DNA of 64,000 nt from Pseudomarimonas salicorniae (lineage in GTDB: Bacteria; Pseudomonadota; Gammaproteobacteria; Xanthomonadales; Xanthomonadaceae). The translations under genes and the position numbers were made by a program. Of the stretch, positions 15,471 through 24,383 are shown piece by piece. Numbering within the stretch: position 1 is the first letter of the stretch; every line of letters begins with the position of its first letter. The stretch is from assembly GCF_023156535.1 (NCBI RefSeq), contig NZ_JALNMH010000011.1:1-64000 (forward strand). The letters are read 5' to 3'. A model generated the notes under the pieces. That model was not told where the DNA came from. It did no database searches and saw nothing but the letters and a program-made list of their open reading frames with translations.

Positions 15471-17513
15471 ATGCTCGGTATCCGTTCCCGGGAACAGGGT
15501 GGCTCCTTGGCGCGCTTCGTCCAGACCTTCCTCGCCGAACTGCGTCGCCGCCGCGTGCTCCGCGTGCTGGCGATCTACGCAGTCGCGGCCTGGGTGGTGC
15601 TGCAGATCGGTGAGGTAACCTTCGAGCCGCTGGGCATCTCGCAGGAGGTCATGCGCGGCCTGATCGTGCTCGCCCTCGCCGGGTTTCCGCTGGCTTTCGT
15701 GCTGGCCTGGCTGATCGAGGTCGGTCCGCGTGGGTTGATGTTCGACCTGCCGCTCTGGCCGCGGGCCGGTGACCGGGCGCCGCGCGGCCGACGCTCGGAC
15801 CTCGCGCTGGCGCTCGGCGTGCTCGCCCTCACCGTGATCGGTGCCTACACCGCCTTCGGCATGCTCGGGGAGGAAGCGGCCGAAGCGCCGACCGCCCGGG
15901 CAGACAACTCCATCGCCGTATTGGCCTTCGACAGCTTCGACACCTCGGCCTCCACCGACTACTTCGCCAGCGGCCTCGCTGAAGAGATCATCAACCTGCT
16001 GTCCGGTATCGAGCGGCTCAATGTCGCCTCGCGGACCTCTTCCTTTCAGTTCCGCGGCGAGCGCGTCGACGTGCGCGAGATCGCCCGACTGCTCGGCGTG
16101 GCCCGGGTGCTGGAGGGCAGCGTGCGCCGCGACGGCGAGCGCCTGCGGGTCACGGCCCAGCTGACCGACGGCGAGAGCGGATTCCAGCTCTGGCGACAGA
16201 CCTATGACCGCCGGCTGTCCGATGTGTTCGCCATCCAGCGCGAGATCGGCGAGGCGGTGGTCAACGAGCTGCAGATCGCGCTGTCGGTGGAGGTTAGGGA
16301 TCGGCTGGGAAAGGTGCCAACGACCAGCCTGGATGCCTATCTGTTTTATCTGCAGGGGCTGGATCGACTGCACAGCTCGCAGGACGAGAACGTCATGCGC
16401 GTGGCGATCGAGCTGTTCGACCGCGCGCTGGAGCTCGACCCGCGCCTGGCCCGGGCCCTGGCCGGGCGCTGCGAGGCCGGGCTGCGGCTGTACCAGATCG
16501 GCAACGATGTCGCACAGTTTGAACGCGCCGAGGCCGACTGCCAGCGCGCCGCCGATCTGGATACCGGGCTCGATGCCACCACCCACGTGGCGCTGGCCAG
16601 GCTTTACCGGTTCCGCGGCTGGACCGACCGCGCCGAGGCGCAGCTGGAGCGGGCCCGCGCGATCGCCCCGGCGGAAGTGGATGTGTATCTGGAACTGGGC
16701 CGGCTGCGCAGCCGGCAGGATCGCGAGCAGGAGGCCGAGGCCAGCTTTCTGCGGGCGGTCGACCTGAAGCGCAATGACTGGCGCACCCATGACGCGCTGG
16801 CCACCTTCTACTACCGCAACGAGCGCTACCGCGAGGCGCTGCAGTCCTACACCATGGTGACCCGGCTCGCCCCGGACATCGCGACCGCGTTCTCCGGCGC
16901 GGGCGCCGCGCATTGGATGCTGGGGGAGGTCGACGCGGCCGGCGCCGCCTGGGAGCGGTCGCTGGCCCTGAAGCCTAGCCGTCAGGCCTTCACCAACCTC
17001 GGCCTGCGCTACTACTACGCGGGCCGCTTCGAGGAGGCCGCCGACATGCAGCGGCAAGCGCTGGAGCTGGCCCCCGATGACCATCGTGTCTGGGGCCGGC
17101 TGGCCGAATCGCTGCGGTTTCTCGCCGAGGGCGAGGGTGAGAGCCTGGCGGCGTACCGCCGCGCGGCCGAGCTGGCTGAGGGGAGATTGCGCATCGATGC
17201 CAGCGACTGGTCCACCCAGGGTCTGCTGGGTCTGTACCGTCTGTTCGCCGGCGAGCGCGAGTCGGGGATGCGCCTGCTGCACGAGGCGGTGTCCGGCTCG
17301 GGGCGCTCGGCCGAAACCCTGTACTACCAGGCGATCGGGCGGGTGCAGTTCGGCGATGCCGAGGGCGCGCTCGATGCGCTGGAGGAGGCCCTGGCCAAGG
17401 ATCCGCAGTACCGCCAGTTCCTGCTCAAGGACCCCGACCTTGCCGCCCTCCGCGATGCGCCGCGCTTCGAGCTGCTGGCGACCCCTGACGGTGCGGGTGT
17501 GGGTGAGCCTTAG
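15471..17513 (+). CDS. TolB/FlgO-like domain and TPR-repeat membrane protein
   Basis: This 680-residue protein has a short basic N-terminus (FLAELRRRRVLRVLAIYAV) and three hydrophobic segments before residue 140. A TolB-N/FlgO-like domain follows at about 146-270 (IAVLAFDSFD, FASGLAEEIINLLS, RVLEGSVRRDGERLRVTAQL). At least eight tetratricopeptide-like repeats run from about 285 to 670. The same design is common in Xanthomonadales, often with a DNA-binding or cyclase domain in front; here that slot is membrane helices. I gave ATG 15471, but TTG 15507 (MARFVQTF) fits related N-termini and is equally possible. It is divergent from the caspase unit across about 90-125 bases, so they may share regulation. 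Its function is unknown; TPR regions usually bind proteins. Confidence 0.8.
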   Translation: MLGIRSREQGGSLARFVQTFLAELRRRRVLRVLAIYAVAAWVVLQIGEVTFEPLGISQEVMRGLIVLALAGFPLAFVLAWLIEVGPRGLMFDLPLWPRAGDRAPRGRRSDLALALGVLALTVIGAYTAFGMLGEEAAEAPTARADNSIAVLAFDSFDTSASTDYFASGLAEEIINLLSGIERLNVASRTSSFQFRGERVDVREIARLLGVARVLEGSVRRDGERLRVTAQLTDGESGFQLWRQTYDRRLSDVFAIQREIGEAVVNELQIALSVEVRDRLGKVPTTSLDAYLFYLQGLDRLHSSQDENVMRVAIELFDRALELDPRLARALAGRCEAGLRLYQIGNDVAQFERAEADCQRAADLDTGLDATTHVALARLYRFRGWTDRAEAQLERARAIAPAEVDVYLELGRLRSRQDREQEAEASFLRAVDLKRNDWRTHDALATFYYRNERYREALQSYTMVTRLAPDIATAFSGAGAAHWMLGEVDAAGAAWERSLALKPSRQAFTNLGLRYYYAGRFEEAADMQRQALELAPDDHRVWGRLAESLRFLAEGEGESLAAYRRAAELAEGRLRIDASDWSTQGLLGLYRLFAGERESGMRLLHEAVSGSGRSAETLYYQAIGRVQFGDAEGALDALEEALAKDPQYRQFLLKDPDLAALRDAPRFELLATPDGAGVGEP

Positions 17514-17864
17514 CGCCGTTTCACCACGCGAGGGTTGAGCGGGTGGAGGGAGGCGTTACCGCGTGGGCCTCGCGGCGGTCGGATGAGCGCGGTCGGGTGC
17601 GGGGTGATGGATTTCCTGGGTGGGCCGGTCAGCGCAGCAAGCTGCGCTCTACGGGCAGCTTCGTTTTGCGGCCGGTCGCTTGATTCGGCGATATGGCTGG
17701 ATTGGGGCGGCCCCCTCCCAGCCTCCCCCTACGCCCCTTTGGGGGCGCAAGGGGAGGGGCCACAGCGCCGCGCGTCTACCCGTCGAGCTCTCGTCGCTGG
17801 TGCTCCTTTTGCGAGGGGTCGGGCGGGCGGAACCGGTCCTCCACGCCACTCGCGCGACGCGCCC
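17514..17864. other. Convergent gap with G+C hairpin, no gene
   Basis: No gene is seen in these 351 bases. A long imperfect hairpin lies at 17722-17757. Its arm CCTCCCCCTACGCCCC pairs 14 of 16 with the other side over a four-base loop. A small GCGCAG-CAAG-CTGCGC hairpin lies near 17632-17647. The larger one is a plausible bidirectional terminator between the TPR and alpha-2-macroglobulin genes. Confidence 0.5.
17722..17757. terminator. Candidate bidirectional terminator hairpin
   Basis: A 16-base imperfect stem (14 pairs) with a four-base loop, very G+C rich, sits between two convergent genes. No long T run follows, so Rho-independent activity is uncertain. Confidence 0.35.
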
Positions 17865-20800
17865 TCAGGGCGCGGCGGCGCCCACTACCTCCAGTTCCGC
17901 CGGGGCACTGGGGCCGATGCTGCGCAGGCCGGGGCGGTACATGTCCTCGGCGAAGGGCGGGGGCACGGTGTAGCGGCCAGGGGAGACGGCGCGGACCAGG
18001 TAATACAGGGTCGCCGTCTGGCCCGCCCAGAGCTTGAGCGCAGCGCTGTAGCGGTCGTCGCGGAACTCCTCGTGCTGTTTGTCCGCGGCCCAGTGCCGCT
18101 CGCTGAGGGCCTGGCCGTCGATGACCAGCTGCTCGAGCGTGCCGCGGTCGCCAAGGCCGAGATTCTCGATCTCCAGCCCGCCGGGCACGAGGTCGGTGAC
18201 CAGGGCGTCGGGGACGTTCTCCTCGGCGCCCACGACCAGCCGGACCAGCAGCGTGTCGCCTTCGCGCAGGCGGGCTCCGGTGAACGGCTTGCCATCCAGC
18301 GTGTACCAGCTGCGCCGGATGCTGAGGCCCTGGTCGACCGGCTTCGGCGCACTGCGCGGTGTGCCGACGATGTCCTCCAGCAGCCAGGCCTGGCCGGTGG
18401 ACTCGAGGTTCAGACGGCTCGGGCCGTCGGCGAGGGCGGCATGCCACTCGTTGAGGCCGGGGCCCAAGGCAGCGACGCGCTCGCCCTGCTGCCAGCTGCC
18501 AGCGAGAGTCTGGTCGCCGCGCCGGGCCAGTTGGCGGCCCAGGCGGAACAGGGCGAGCTGCTCCTGGGTGCTGAGCAGGCTGTTGCCGCGGGACGGGTCG
18601 CGCACGCCGCGGGCGATCTCGAGCAGGTCGTCGCCATCCACGCGGTCGCCGAGGTCGTTCTCCATCAGCAGGGCCAGCAGCCAGGCCTGGTCGCGCAGGG
18701 CGCTGCCGTAGTCGCCGAGGTAGCGCGGCCGCTCGCTCTCGAAGGCCAGGGCCTCGTCGATGCCGGCACCGGCGCGCTGTTCGTCGCCGGCCAGCTTCAG
18801 AGCCAGGGCAAGCTGGAGCCGGGGCAGGGCGGTCAGGCTGTTGCCACGTTCGTGGTCGTGCAGGGCGCGCAGGGCGCCGAGTGGGGCGCGGCCGGCCCGG
18901 GCCAGCACGTAGCCGGCGTGCGCCAGCGCCGCAAAGCGCAGGTGGGCGGCGTGCTCGAAGGCATAGAAACCATCACCACCCTGCAGCAGGTCCTCGTTGA
19001 GTCGGTCGAGGCTGCGCTGCAGCACCGTTTCGGGAATCGCCAGCCCCGACTCGCGCGCCACGATCAGCAACTCGGCCACAGGCGCGGTCATCTGTGGATT
19101 GGCATAGCCATCACCGGGCCAGTAGGCGAACTGACCCGAGGCCAGCTGCAGGCTGTTCAGGCGGTCGAAGCCGCGGCGCAGCATCGACTGCCGGCGATCC
19201 TCGTCCAGGCCGCTGATGGCGAGGCGTTCGCGGGCTTCGGCGTCGGCCCAGACCAGCGGCCAGAGCCGGCTGGCGGTCTGCTCGATGCAGCCGTACGGAT
19301 AGCCGATCAGGCCCTGCGCCGCGCTGGAGAAGGGGATCGGCGGATCCGCCGAGAGGGCTGCGCGGAGCGTGGTCGAGCCCGGCTGCAGGCCCTCCGCCAG
19401 GCCCTGCCCGAGGGTCCGGGTCATCGGGCCGTCGACGCGGGTCAGCTCGCCGCGGCGCTCGGCCGGGTAGGCCGCACGCACCGCGATGGTGTGCTCGCGG
19501 TGGTGATCGATTCCTTCGCCGCGGACCGCGACGCTGAAGCGACCGCTGCCGGTATCCGCCTCGGCCCGTGCACGCAGCGGCAGGCGCAGGGTCTGCCTGG
19601 CCTGGTCGGCCAGCTGCAGCCGCCGCGCGCCGTCCTCGATCGCCAGCAGGGCATCGCCCTCCACCCGCAGTTCCAGCGACTGGCCGCGGCCTGAGAGGTT
19701 GTGCAGGTCGACGGCCAGCTCGGCGCGGTCGCCCGGCGCCATCACCCGCGGCGTGCTGACCTCGACCACCAGCGGCGCGCGGACCAGGGTTTCCTCGCCG
19801 GCGGCGCCAAAGCGGTCGGCGGCGTAGGCGATGGCGGCGATGCGCAGGGCGCCGTTGAAGGCGGGCGCGGCGAGGGTGACTTCGGCCTTGCCCGCGGCGT
19901 CGAACTCGACCGGCCCGCTGTGGACCGCGGCGGTCCGGGTGCGATCGGTGGGCCTTCGCGCCTGCGGCAGGCCGGCCAGCGCGGCGTCACCGCCGTAGCG
20001 AAGTCGCGCCCGGCTGCCATCGAGACGCTCGATCAGCCGCGCGTACAGGTCGCGAGCCTCGACCGCCAGGCCGCGCTGGGCGAAGAAGTACGCCGCCGCG
20101 TCGGGCAGCCCGTAGCCGGTCAGGGCCAACACACCCTGGTCCACCGCGTCGACCTGGGCGAACGCGCGCTGCCCGGCCAGGGCAGGGGCAGAGAGCCGCA
20201 GGGTGATCGGCTGCTCCGGGGCGACCTGTTCCGGCGCCTCCACCTCCAGCGCCACGGCGCGTTCGCCGCGGTCCAGCGGCACGTGGGTGATGCCCACCGC
20301 CCGCGGCGGGCTGGCCCGGTCGCTGCGGCCATCGGGGCGGAAGACCAGGGCGCTGACGTAGAGGTCGTGGCGGTCCAGGTCCTCGGCGAGCTCGAAACTG
20401 ACCGTGCTGCCGTTGCGGGCCTGGATTGGCCGCGCTTCGATCAGCCGGTCGGTTTCGAGCAGCACCAGGCCCGGCCCTTCGTACGGCGGAGTGAGAGTGA
20501 TGGTCAGCGTTTCGCCGGCGCGGTAGCGCGGCTTGTCGAGGGCGACGCGGACCTTGTCCGGCCGCGGCTCGTCGCCCCGGTTGTCGTCCTCCCAGCGCCA
20601 GCCGGCGTGGAACGGCAGGTTCAGGACCTGCCCGCTGTCGAGGTCCACCAGCTGCAGTCGATAGTCGCCCCACTCGACACGGAAGCGCTCCACCACCGGG
20701 CCATCGGGTAAGAGCTTTACCTCGCGGGTGTCGACCTCCTCGTCGCGGCTGACGAAGTCGGCGCTCCAGCCGCCCTGGGGACTGTAGGTCCAACGGTAGT

Positions 20801-22757
20801 CGCGGATGCGGCGGATCAGGGTGGCCTTGGCCCGGCCCGCGGACAGCGCGCCCTGTGCATCCGAGCGCAGCAGTTCGAAGGCTGCCTCGCCGTTGGCTTC
20901 GGCGCCGTCCTCGCGATCGAACAGCGGGCGGGCGCCGAGCAGCTGCGGCGCCGGCAGCAGGGTGCGCACCAGCGATCGCCGTACCGCGCGGCCGCCGGAT
21001 TCGAACAGGCTGGCGGCGACCCGCACCGAGACCGGCTGGCGGGCCAGCCGCTCGTCATCCAGGAGGGAAAGCTCGGTCGATAGCTGGCCGTCCTCGTCGA
21101 GCTGTCCGTCGAAGGCCTGCTGCGGCGCATCGGGCAGGTCGGCGTCGGGGTCGGCAAACAGGAAGTCGCGGTGAGCGGGCACCGCATGGATGGCGGGCCG
21201 GTAGATGAGGTCGACGCTCAGCCGGTTGCCGGCGGCCGGGGCGCCGTAGAGATAGTCGCCCTGCACGCTGAGCGGCAGCGCCTCGCCGGCCGCGAGCGGC
21301 GCCTCGGGTGCGTCCAGCGCGAGCTTCAGGCGCTCGGGCAGGAACTCCTCGACGCGGAAGTCGAAGCGGCCGAGGCTGCGCTCGCCCTTGGGGTCGGCGA
21401 ACACCGCCAGCTGCCAGCGGCCGGTCGGGGCGTCCTCGGCGATCGGGTATTCGAGGCGGAAGCTGCCGAGCTCGCCGGGCTCGAGGACGCGTGGCGCGAG
21501 GCTGCGGCCATCCGGCAGCCGGAGCACGGCGAACACCGGCGCCAGCGCGTCGGGCAGCCGGCCGTCGTGGTCGCGGAGCAGGATGGAGGCGCCCAGCCTC
21601 TCACCCGGGCGATAGAGGTCGCGGCCCGACCAGATGAAGGCATCCATCCCGGTGAACGGCCGGCCGGCCACCGGAAACTCGGCCAGATCCAGCGCTGGCT
21701 GGCGCAGCGACAGCACGGCGATCTCGCGGCCGGCGCGGGCAACGAGGACCTGCTCCGGGCGCGGCGGAACGTCCAGCATGACCCCTCCATCGCCAGCCGT
21801 TTCACCTTCGGCCAGCAGGCGTCCCTTGTCGTCACGCAGTTCCACTACTACGCCGCCCCGGGGCTGGCCGCTGGACAGTGAGGCGGTGTGCACCCACATC
21901 GCCTCGCGGTAGCCGCGCAGGTGCAGGCCGATGTCTGTGACGAAGAAGTGGGTGGCGGCGTACTGGCCGCCGAACTCGCCCGGTCGGCGCATCACCGCGA
22001 AGAACACCCCGGGCTCGCGCAGCTCGGCAATCCCCTGCACAGGGATGTGGCTGATCTGGCGCTCGTTGGGCACGCTGTCCAGCGCGTAGCGCGTGGCGTA
22101 GACCGAGTCGGCCAGCTTGGCGATGTCCTGCAGCTCCCAGCTGCCGCGCTCGCCGCTGCCGCGCCAGCGCTGGAAGAAGGCCGAGTAGCGCTCGGGCCGC
22201 ACGCGGAAGATCTCGACGTCGGCCTCGGGCGCATTGACCCCGACCACCGGCAGCCCGGACTCGTCGCCGGCGCGCAGCACGCTGCCGGTGCTGGCAAAGA
22301 CCAGCAGCGGCGGCAGGTTGCCCGAGAACACCTCGCGCTCGGTCGGCTGGCCCGGCGCGGTGCCGTCGGCGGCCTCCAGCGTGGCGCCGACCTCGATGCG
22401 GTAGGTCGTGTTGGGCTTGACGTAGGGGAAGCGCAGCATCTGCTCGCCGGCCTCGTACTGCCAGCTTCCCTCGACCTGGCCTCCGTTCGCCTCGCGGATA
22501 CGCAGGCGCTCGTCGAAGGGCTGGGCGCTGGCCAGCGCCCGGTCGAAGCGAAGCTCAATGGCCGGGCGGCCCTCGAACTCGCCGCCGACGGCCGAGCGCA
22601 GGCTGAGGTGCGGAGCAAGGGACGCCCCGGCCTCCTCTTCGCCAACCGCCTCCACTGTGCCCGGCGCGGGCTGTTCGGAGCAGGCGGCAAGCAGCAGCGC
22701 AGCGATCAGGGCGCCGCACCGGATCCATCGTGAGGGGAAGGGGCGCTGGGACGGCAT
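17865..22757 (-). CDS. Bacterial alpha-2-macroglobulin lipoprotein (YfhM-like)
   Basis: The start at 22757 follows CAGGAGCCGAGC. The 1630-residue product begins with a lipoprotein signal peptide ending LLLAACSEQ, so it should be lipidated at that cysteine. MG-type beta domains fill the N-terminal half, including the MG2-like segment with GRDLYRPGERLGASILL. The thioester motif GCIEQT (Cys1157, Gln1160) is intact, followed by the alpha/alpha-toroid region with QMTAPVAELL. The C-terminal receptor-like domain ends in LEVVGA. Such proteins trap proteases in the periplasm and protect the envelope. In many proteobacteria the gene precedes pbpC; here no PBP1C gene is adjacent, and the divergent neighbour is a photolyase. 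Confidence 0.93.
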   Translation of the reverse strand: MPSQRPFPSRWIRCGALIAALLLAACSEQPAPGTVEAVGEEEAGASLAPHLSLRSAVGGEFEGRPAIELRFDRALASAQPFDERLRIREANGGQVEGSWQYEAGEQMLRFPYVKPNTTYRIEVGATLEAADGTAPGQPTEREVFSGNLPPLLVFASTGSVLRAGDESGLPVVGVNAPEADVEIFRVRPERYSAFFQRWRGSGERGSWELQDIAKLADSVYATRYALDSVPNERQISHIPVQGIAELREPGVFFAVMRRPGEFGGQYAATHFFVTDIGLHLRGYREAMWVHTASLSSGQPRGGVVVELRDDKGRLLAEGETAGDGGVMLDVPPRPEQVLVARAGREIAVLSLRQPALDLAEFPVAGRPFTGMDAFIWSGRDLYRPGERLGASILLRDHDGRLPDALAPVFAVLRLPDGRSLAPRVLEPGELGSFRLEYPIAEDAPTGRWQLAVFADPKGERSLGRFDFRVEEFLPERLKLALDAPEAPLAAGEALPLSVQGDYLYGAPAAGNRLSVDLIYRPAIHAVPAHRDFLFADPDADLPDAPQQAFDGQLDEDGQLSTELSLLDDERLARQPVSVRVAASLFESGGRAVRRSLVRTLLPAPQLLGARPLFDREDGAEANGEAAFELLRSDAQGALSAGRAKATLIRRIRDYRWTYSPQGGWSADFVSRDEEVDTREVKLLPDGPVVERFRVEWGDYRLQLVDLDSGQVLNLPFHAGWRWEDDNRGDEPRPDKVRVALDKPRYRAGETLTITLTPPYEGPGLVLLETDRLIEARPIQARNGSTVSFELAEDLDRHDLYVSALVFRPDGRSDRASPPRAVGITHVPLDRGERAVALEVEAPEQVAPEQPITLRLSAPALAGQRAFAQVDAVDQGVLALTGYGLPDAAAYFFAQRGLAVEARDLYARLIERLDGSRARLRYGGDAALAGLPQARRPTDRTRTAAVHSGPVEFDAAGKAEVTLAAPAFNGALRIAAIAYAADRFGAAGEETLVRAPLVVEVSTPRVMAPGDRAELAVDLHNLSGRGQSLELRVEGDALLAIEDGARRLQLADQARQTLRLPLRARAEADTGSGRFSVAVRGEGIDHHREHTIAVRAAYPAERRGELTRVDGPMTRTLGQGLAEGLQPGSTTLRAALSADPPIPFSSAAQGLIGYPYGCIEQTASRLWPLVWADAEARERLAISGLDEDRRQSMLRRGFDRLNSLQLASGQFAYWPGDGYANPQMTAPVAELLIVARESGLAIPETVLQRSLDRLNEDLLQGGDGFYAFEHAAHLRFAALAHAGYVLARAGRAPLGALRALHDHERGNSLTALPRLQLALALKLAGDEQRAGAGIDEALAFESERPRYLGDYGSALRDQAWLLALLMENDLGDRVDGDDLLEIARGVRDPSRGNSLLSTQEQLALFRLGRQLARRGDQTLAGSWQQGERVAALGPGLNEWHAALADGPSRLNLESTGQAWLLEDIVGTPRSAPKPVDQGLSIRRSWYTLDGKPFTGARLREGDTLLVRLVVGAEENVPDALVTDLVPGGLEIENLGLGDRGTLEQLVIDGQALSERHWAADKQHEEFRDDRYSAALKLWAGQTATLYYLVRAVSPGRYTVPPPFAEDMYRPGLRSIGPSAPAELEVVGAAAP

Positions 22758-22897
22758 GCTCGGCTCCTGTTGGTTGGCGGGAGTATAGGCGCCGCCATGA
22801 CATCCATCTGGCCATACTGGGCGCATTCCGGGCAGCGGGGTGGATCAGATGCGGCAGCAGGCGAGTGTGGAACGGGCGGCGGGGAGCGGTGGCCGGC

Positions 22898-24307
22898 ATG
22901 ACTGAGACTGCCCTGGTATGGCTGCGCCGCGACCTGCGCCTGGCCGACAACCCGGCCCTGCGCGCCGCGCTGGACGCAGGCTTCGCGCCGCAGCTGGTTT
23001 ACATCGACGACCCCGAAGGCGAGGGCGGCTGGCCGCTGGGCGCCGCCTCCCGGGCCTGGCTGCGACGGTCCCTGGCCGAACTGGCCGAGGCGGTCGCATC
23101 GCGCGGTGGCCGGTTGCTTCTTGAACAGGGCGATTCGCTGACGATCCTGCGCGGGCTGGCCGGCGAGCTCGAGGCGGGAGCGGTGTACTGGAACCGCCGC
23201 TACGAGCCAGCGGTGATCGAGCGCGACCAGGCCGTCAAGCAGGCCCTGCGCGGCGACGGGCTCGAGGCGCGCAGCTTCAATGCTGCCTTGCTGCGCGAGC
23301 CGTGGACCATCAGCACCCAGCAGGGTGGGCCCTACAAGGTGTTCACGCCCTACTGGCGGCGGGTCCAGGCCGATCTCGACGAGGTCAGCCCGCCCTGCGC
23401 CGCGCCGCGCGAGCTGCCGCCCTCGAAGCTCGAAGGTCGATCGCTGGACGACATCCTGCCGCTGCCCAGCCCGCGCTGGGACCGTGGCTTCTGGGAACAC
23501 CATCGCCCCGGCGAGGCCGCCGCCCACTCGCGTATGGAGGCCTTCTTCGAGGACATCGATGACTACCCCGAGGGACGCGACCGGCCCGACCTGACCGCCA
23601 CCTCGCGTCTTTCTCCGCACCTGGCCTTTGGCGAGATCTCGCCGCGGCAGATCCTGCACGCCCTGCGCGAGGACTCACCGGCCAATGAGGAGGCCCGTCA
23701 GCACTTCATTCGCGAGCTGGGCTGGCGCGAGTTCTCCTACCACCTGCTGTTCCACTTTCCCGAGTGCACCGACGCCGATCTGACCTCATCCCTGAAGGGC
23801 TTCGACTGGGCCGAGGTCGACGAGGACAGCCTCGAGGCCTGGCGCCGCGGGCGCACCGGCATCCCGATCGTCGATGCCGGCATGCGCGAGCTGTGGGCCA
23901 CCGGCACGATGCACAACCGCGTGCGGATGATCGTCGCCAGCCTGCTCACCAAGAACCTGCGCTACCACTGGCTGCACGGCGCGCGCTGGTTCTGGAACAC
24001 CCTGGTCGATGCCGATCTGGCCAACAACACCCAGGGCTGGCAGTGGAGCGCCGGCACCGGCGCCGATGCCGCGCCCTATTTCCGCATCTTCAACCCGGTC
24101 TCGCAGGGTGAGCGCCACGACCCGGATGGCGCGTACGTGAAGCGCTGGGTGCCGGAGCTGCAGGCCATGCCGCTGCGTCATCTGCAGCAGCCCTGGACTC
24201 AGCCGGATGCGCTGGCGCGCTGCGGCGACTATCCGGCCGAGCCGCTGGTCGACCTGAAGTCCACCCGCGAGGCGGCGCTGGCCGCCTACAAGGCCTCGCG
24301 CAGCTGA
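22898..24307 (+). CDS. phrB: Deoxyribodipyrimidine photolyase (class I cryptochrome/photolyase)
   Basis: This 469-residue flavoprotein would repair UV-induced cyclobutane pyrimidine dimers using blue light. The N-terminal antenna domain starts ALVWLRRDLRLADNPAL. The helical FAD domain from about residue 200 carries TSRLSPHLAFGEISPRQ, IRELGWREFSYHLL, TGIPIVDAGMREL and WNTLVDADLANNTQGW. These are the standard FAD- and substrate-binding signatures of class I photolyases, and length is typical. The ATG at 22898 is the first in-frame ATG that gives MTETALVWLRR; GCGGGGAGC lies a little far upstream. It stands alone, divergent from the alpha-2-macroglobulin gene by 140 bases. Confidence 0.94.
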   Translation: MTETALVWLRRDLRLADNPALRAALDAGFAPQLVYIDDPEGEGGWPLGAASRAWLRRSLAELAEAVASRGGRLLLEQGDSLTILRGLAGELEAGAVYWNRRYEPAVIERDQAVKQALRGDGLEARSFNAALLREPWTISTQQGGPYKVFTPYWRRVQADLDEVSPPCAAPRELPPSKLEGRSLDDILPLPSPRWDRGFWEHHRPGEAAAHSRMEAFFEDIDDYPEGRDRPDLTATSRLSPHLAFGEISPRQILHALREDSPANEEARQHFIRELGWREFSYHLLFHFPECTDADLTSSLKGFDWAEVDEDSLEAWRRGRTGIPIVDAGMRELWATGTMHNRVRMIVASLLTKNLRYHWLHGARWFWNTLVDADLANNTQGWQWSAGTGADAAPYFRIFNPVSQGERHDPDGAYVKRWVPELQAMPLRHLQQPWTQPDALARCGDYPAEPLVDLKSTREAALAAYKASRS

Positions 24308-24383
24308 TCCGCGCCGCTCCGGGACTTGCCGCCCGCTGATCGACGTCCCACCATCGGGTGTTGGCGCTGGGGAGACGCGGATC

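Noticed and set aside
15456-17282. 608-codon frame antisense to the TolB/TPR gene
   Set aside because: Gln/Gly/Arg-rich shadow; the plus strand has the TolB-N domain and TPR pattern.
17535-19694. 719-codon plus-strand frame over the alpha-2-macroglobulin end
   Set aside because: Antisense shadow; its upstream part is just the convergent gap.
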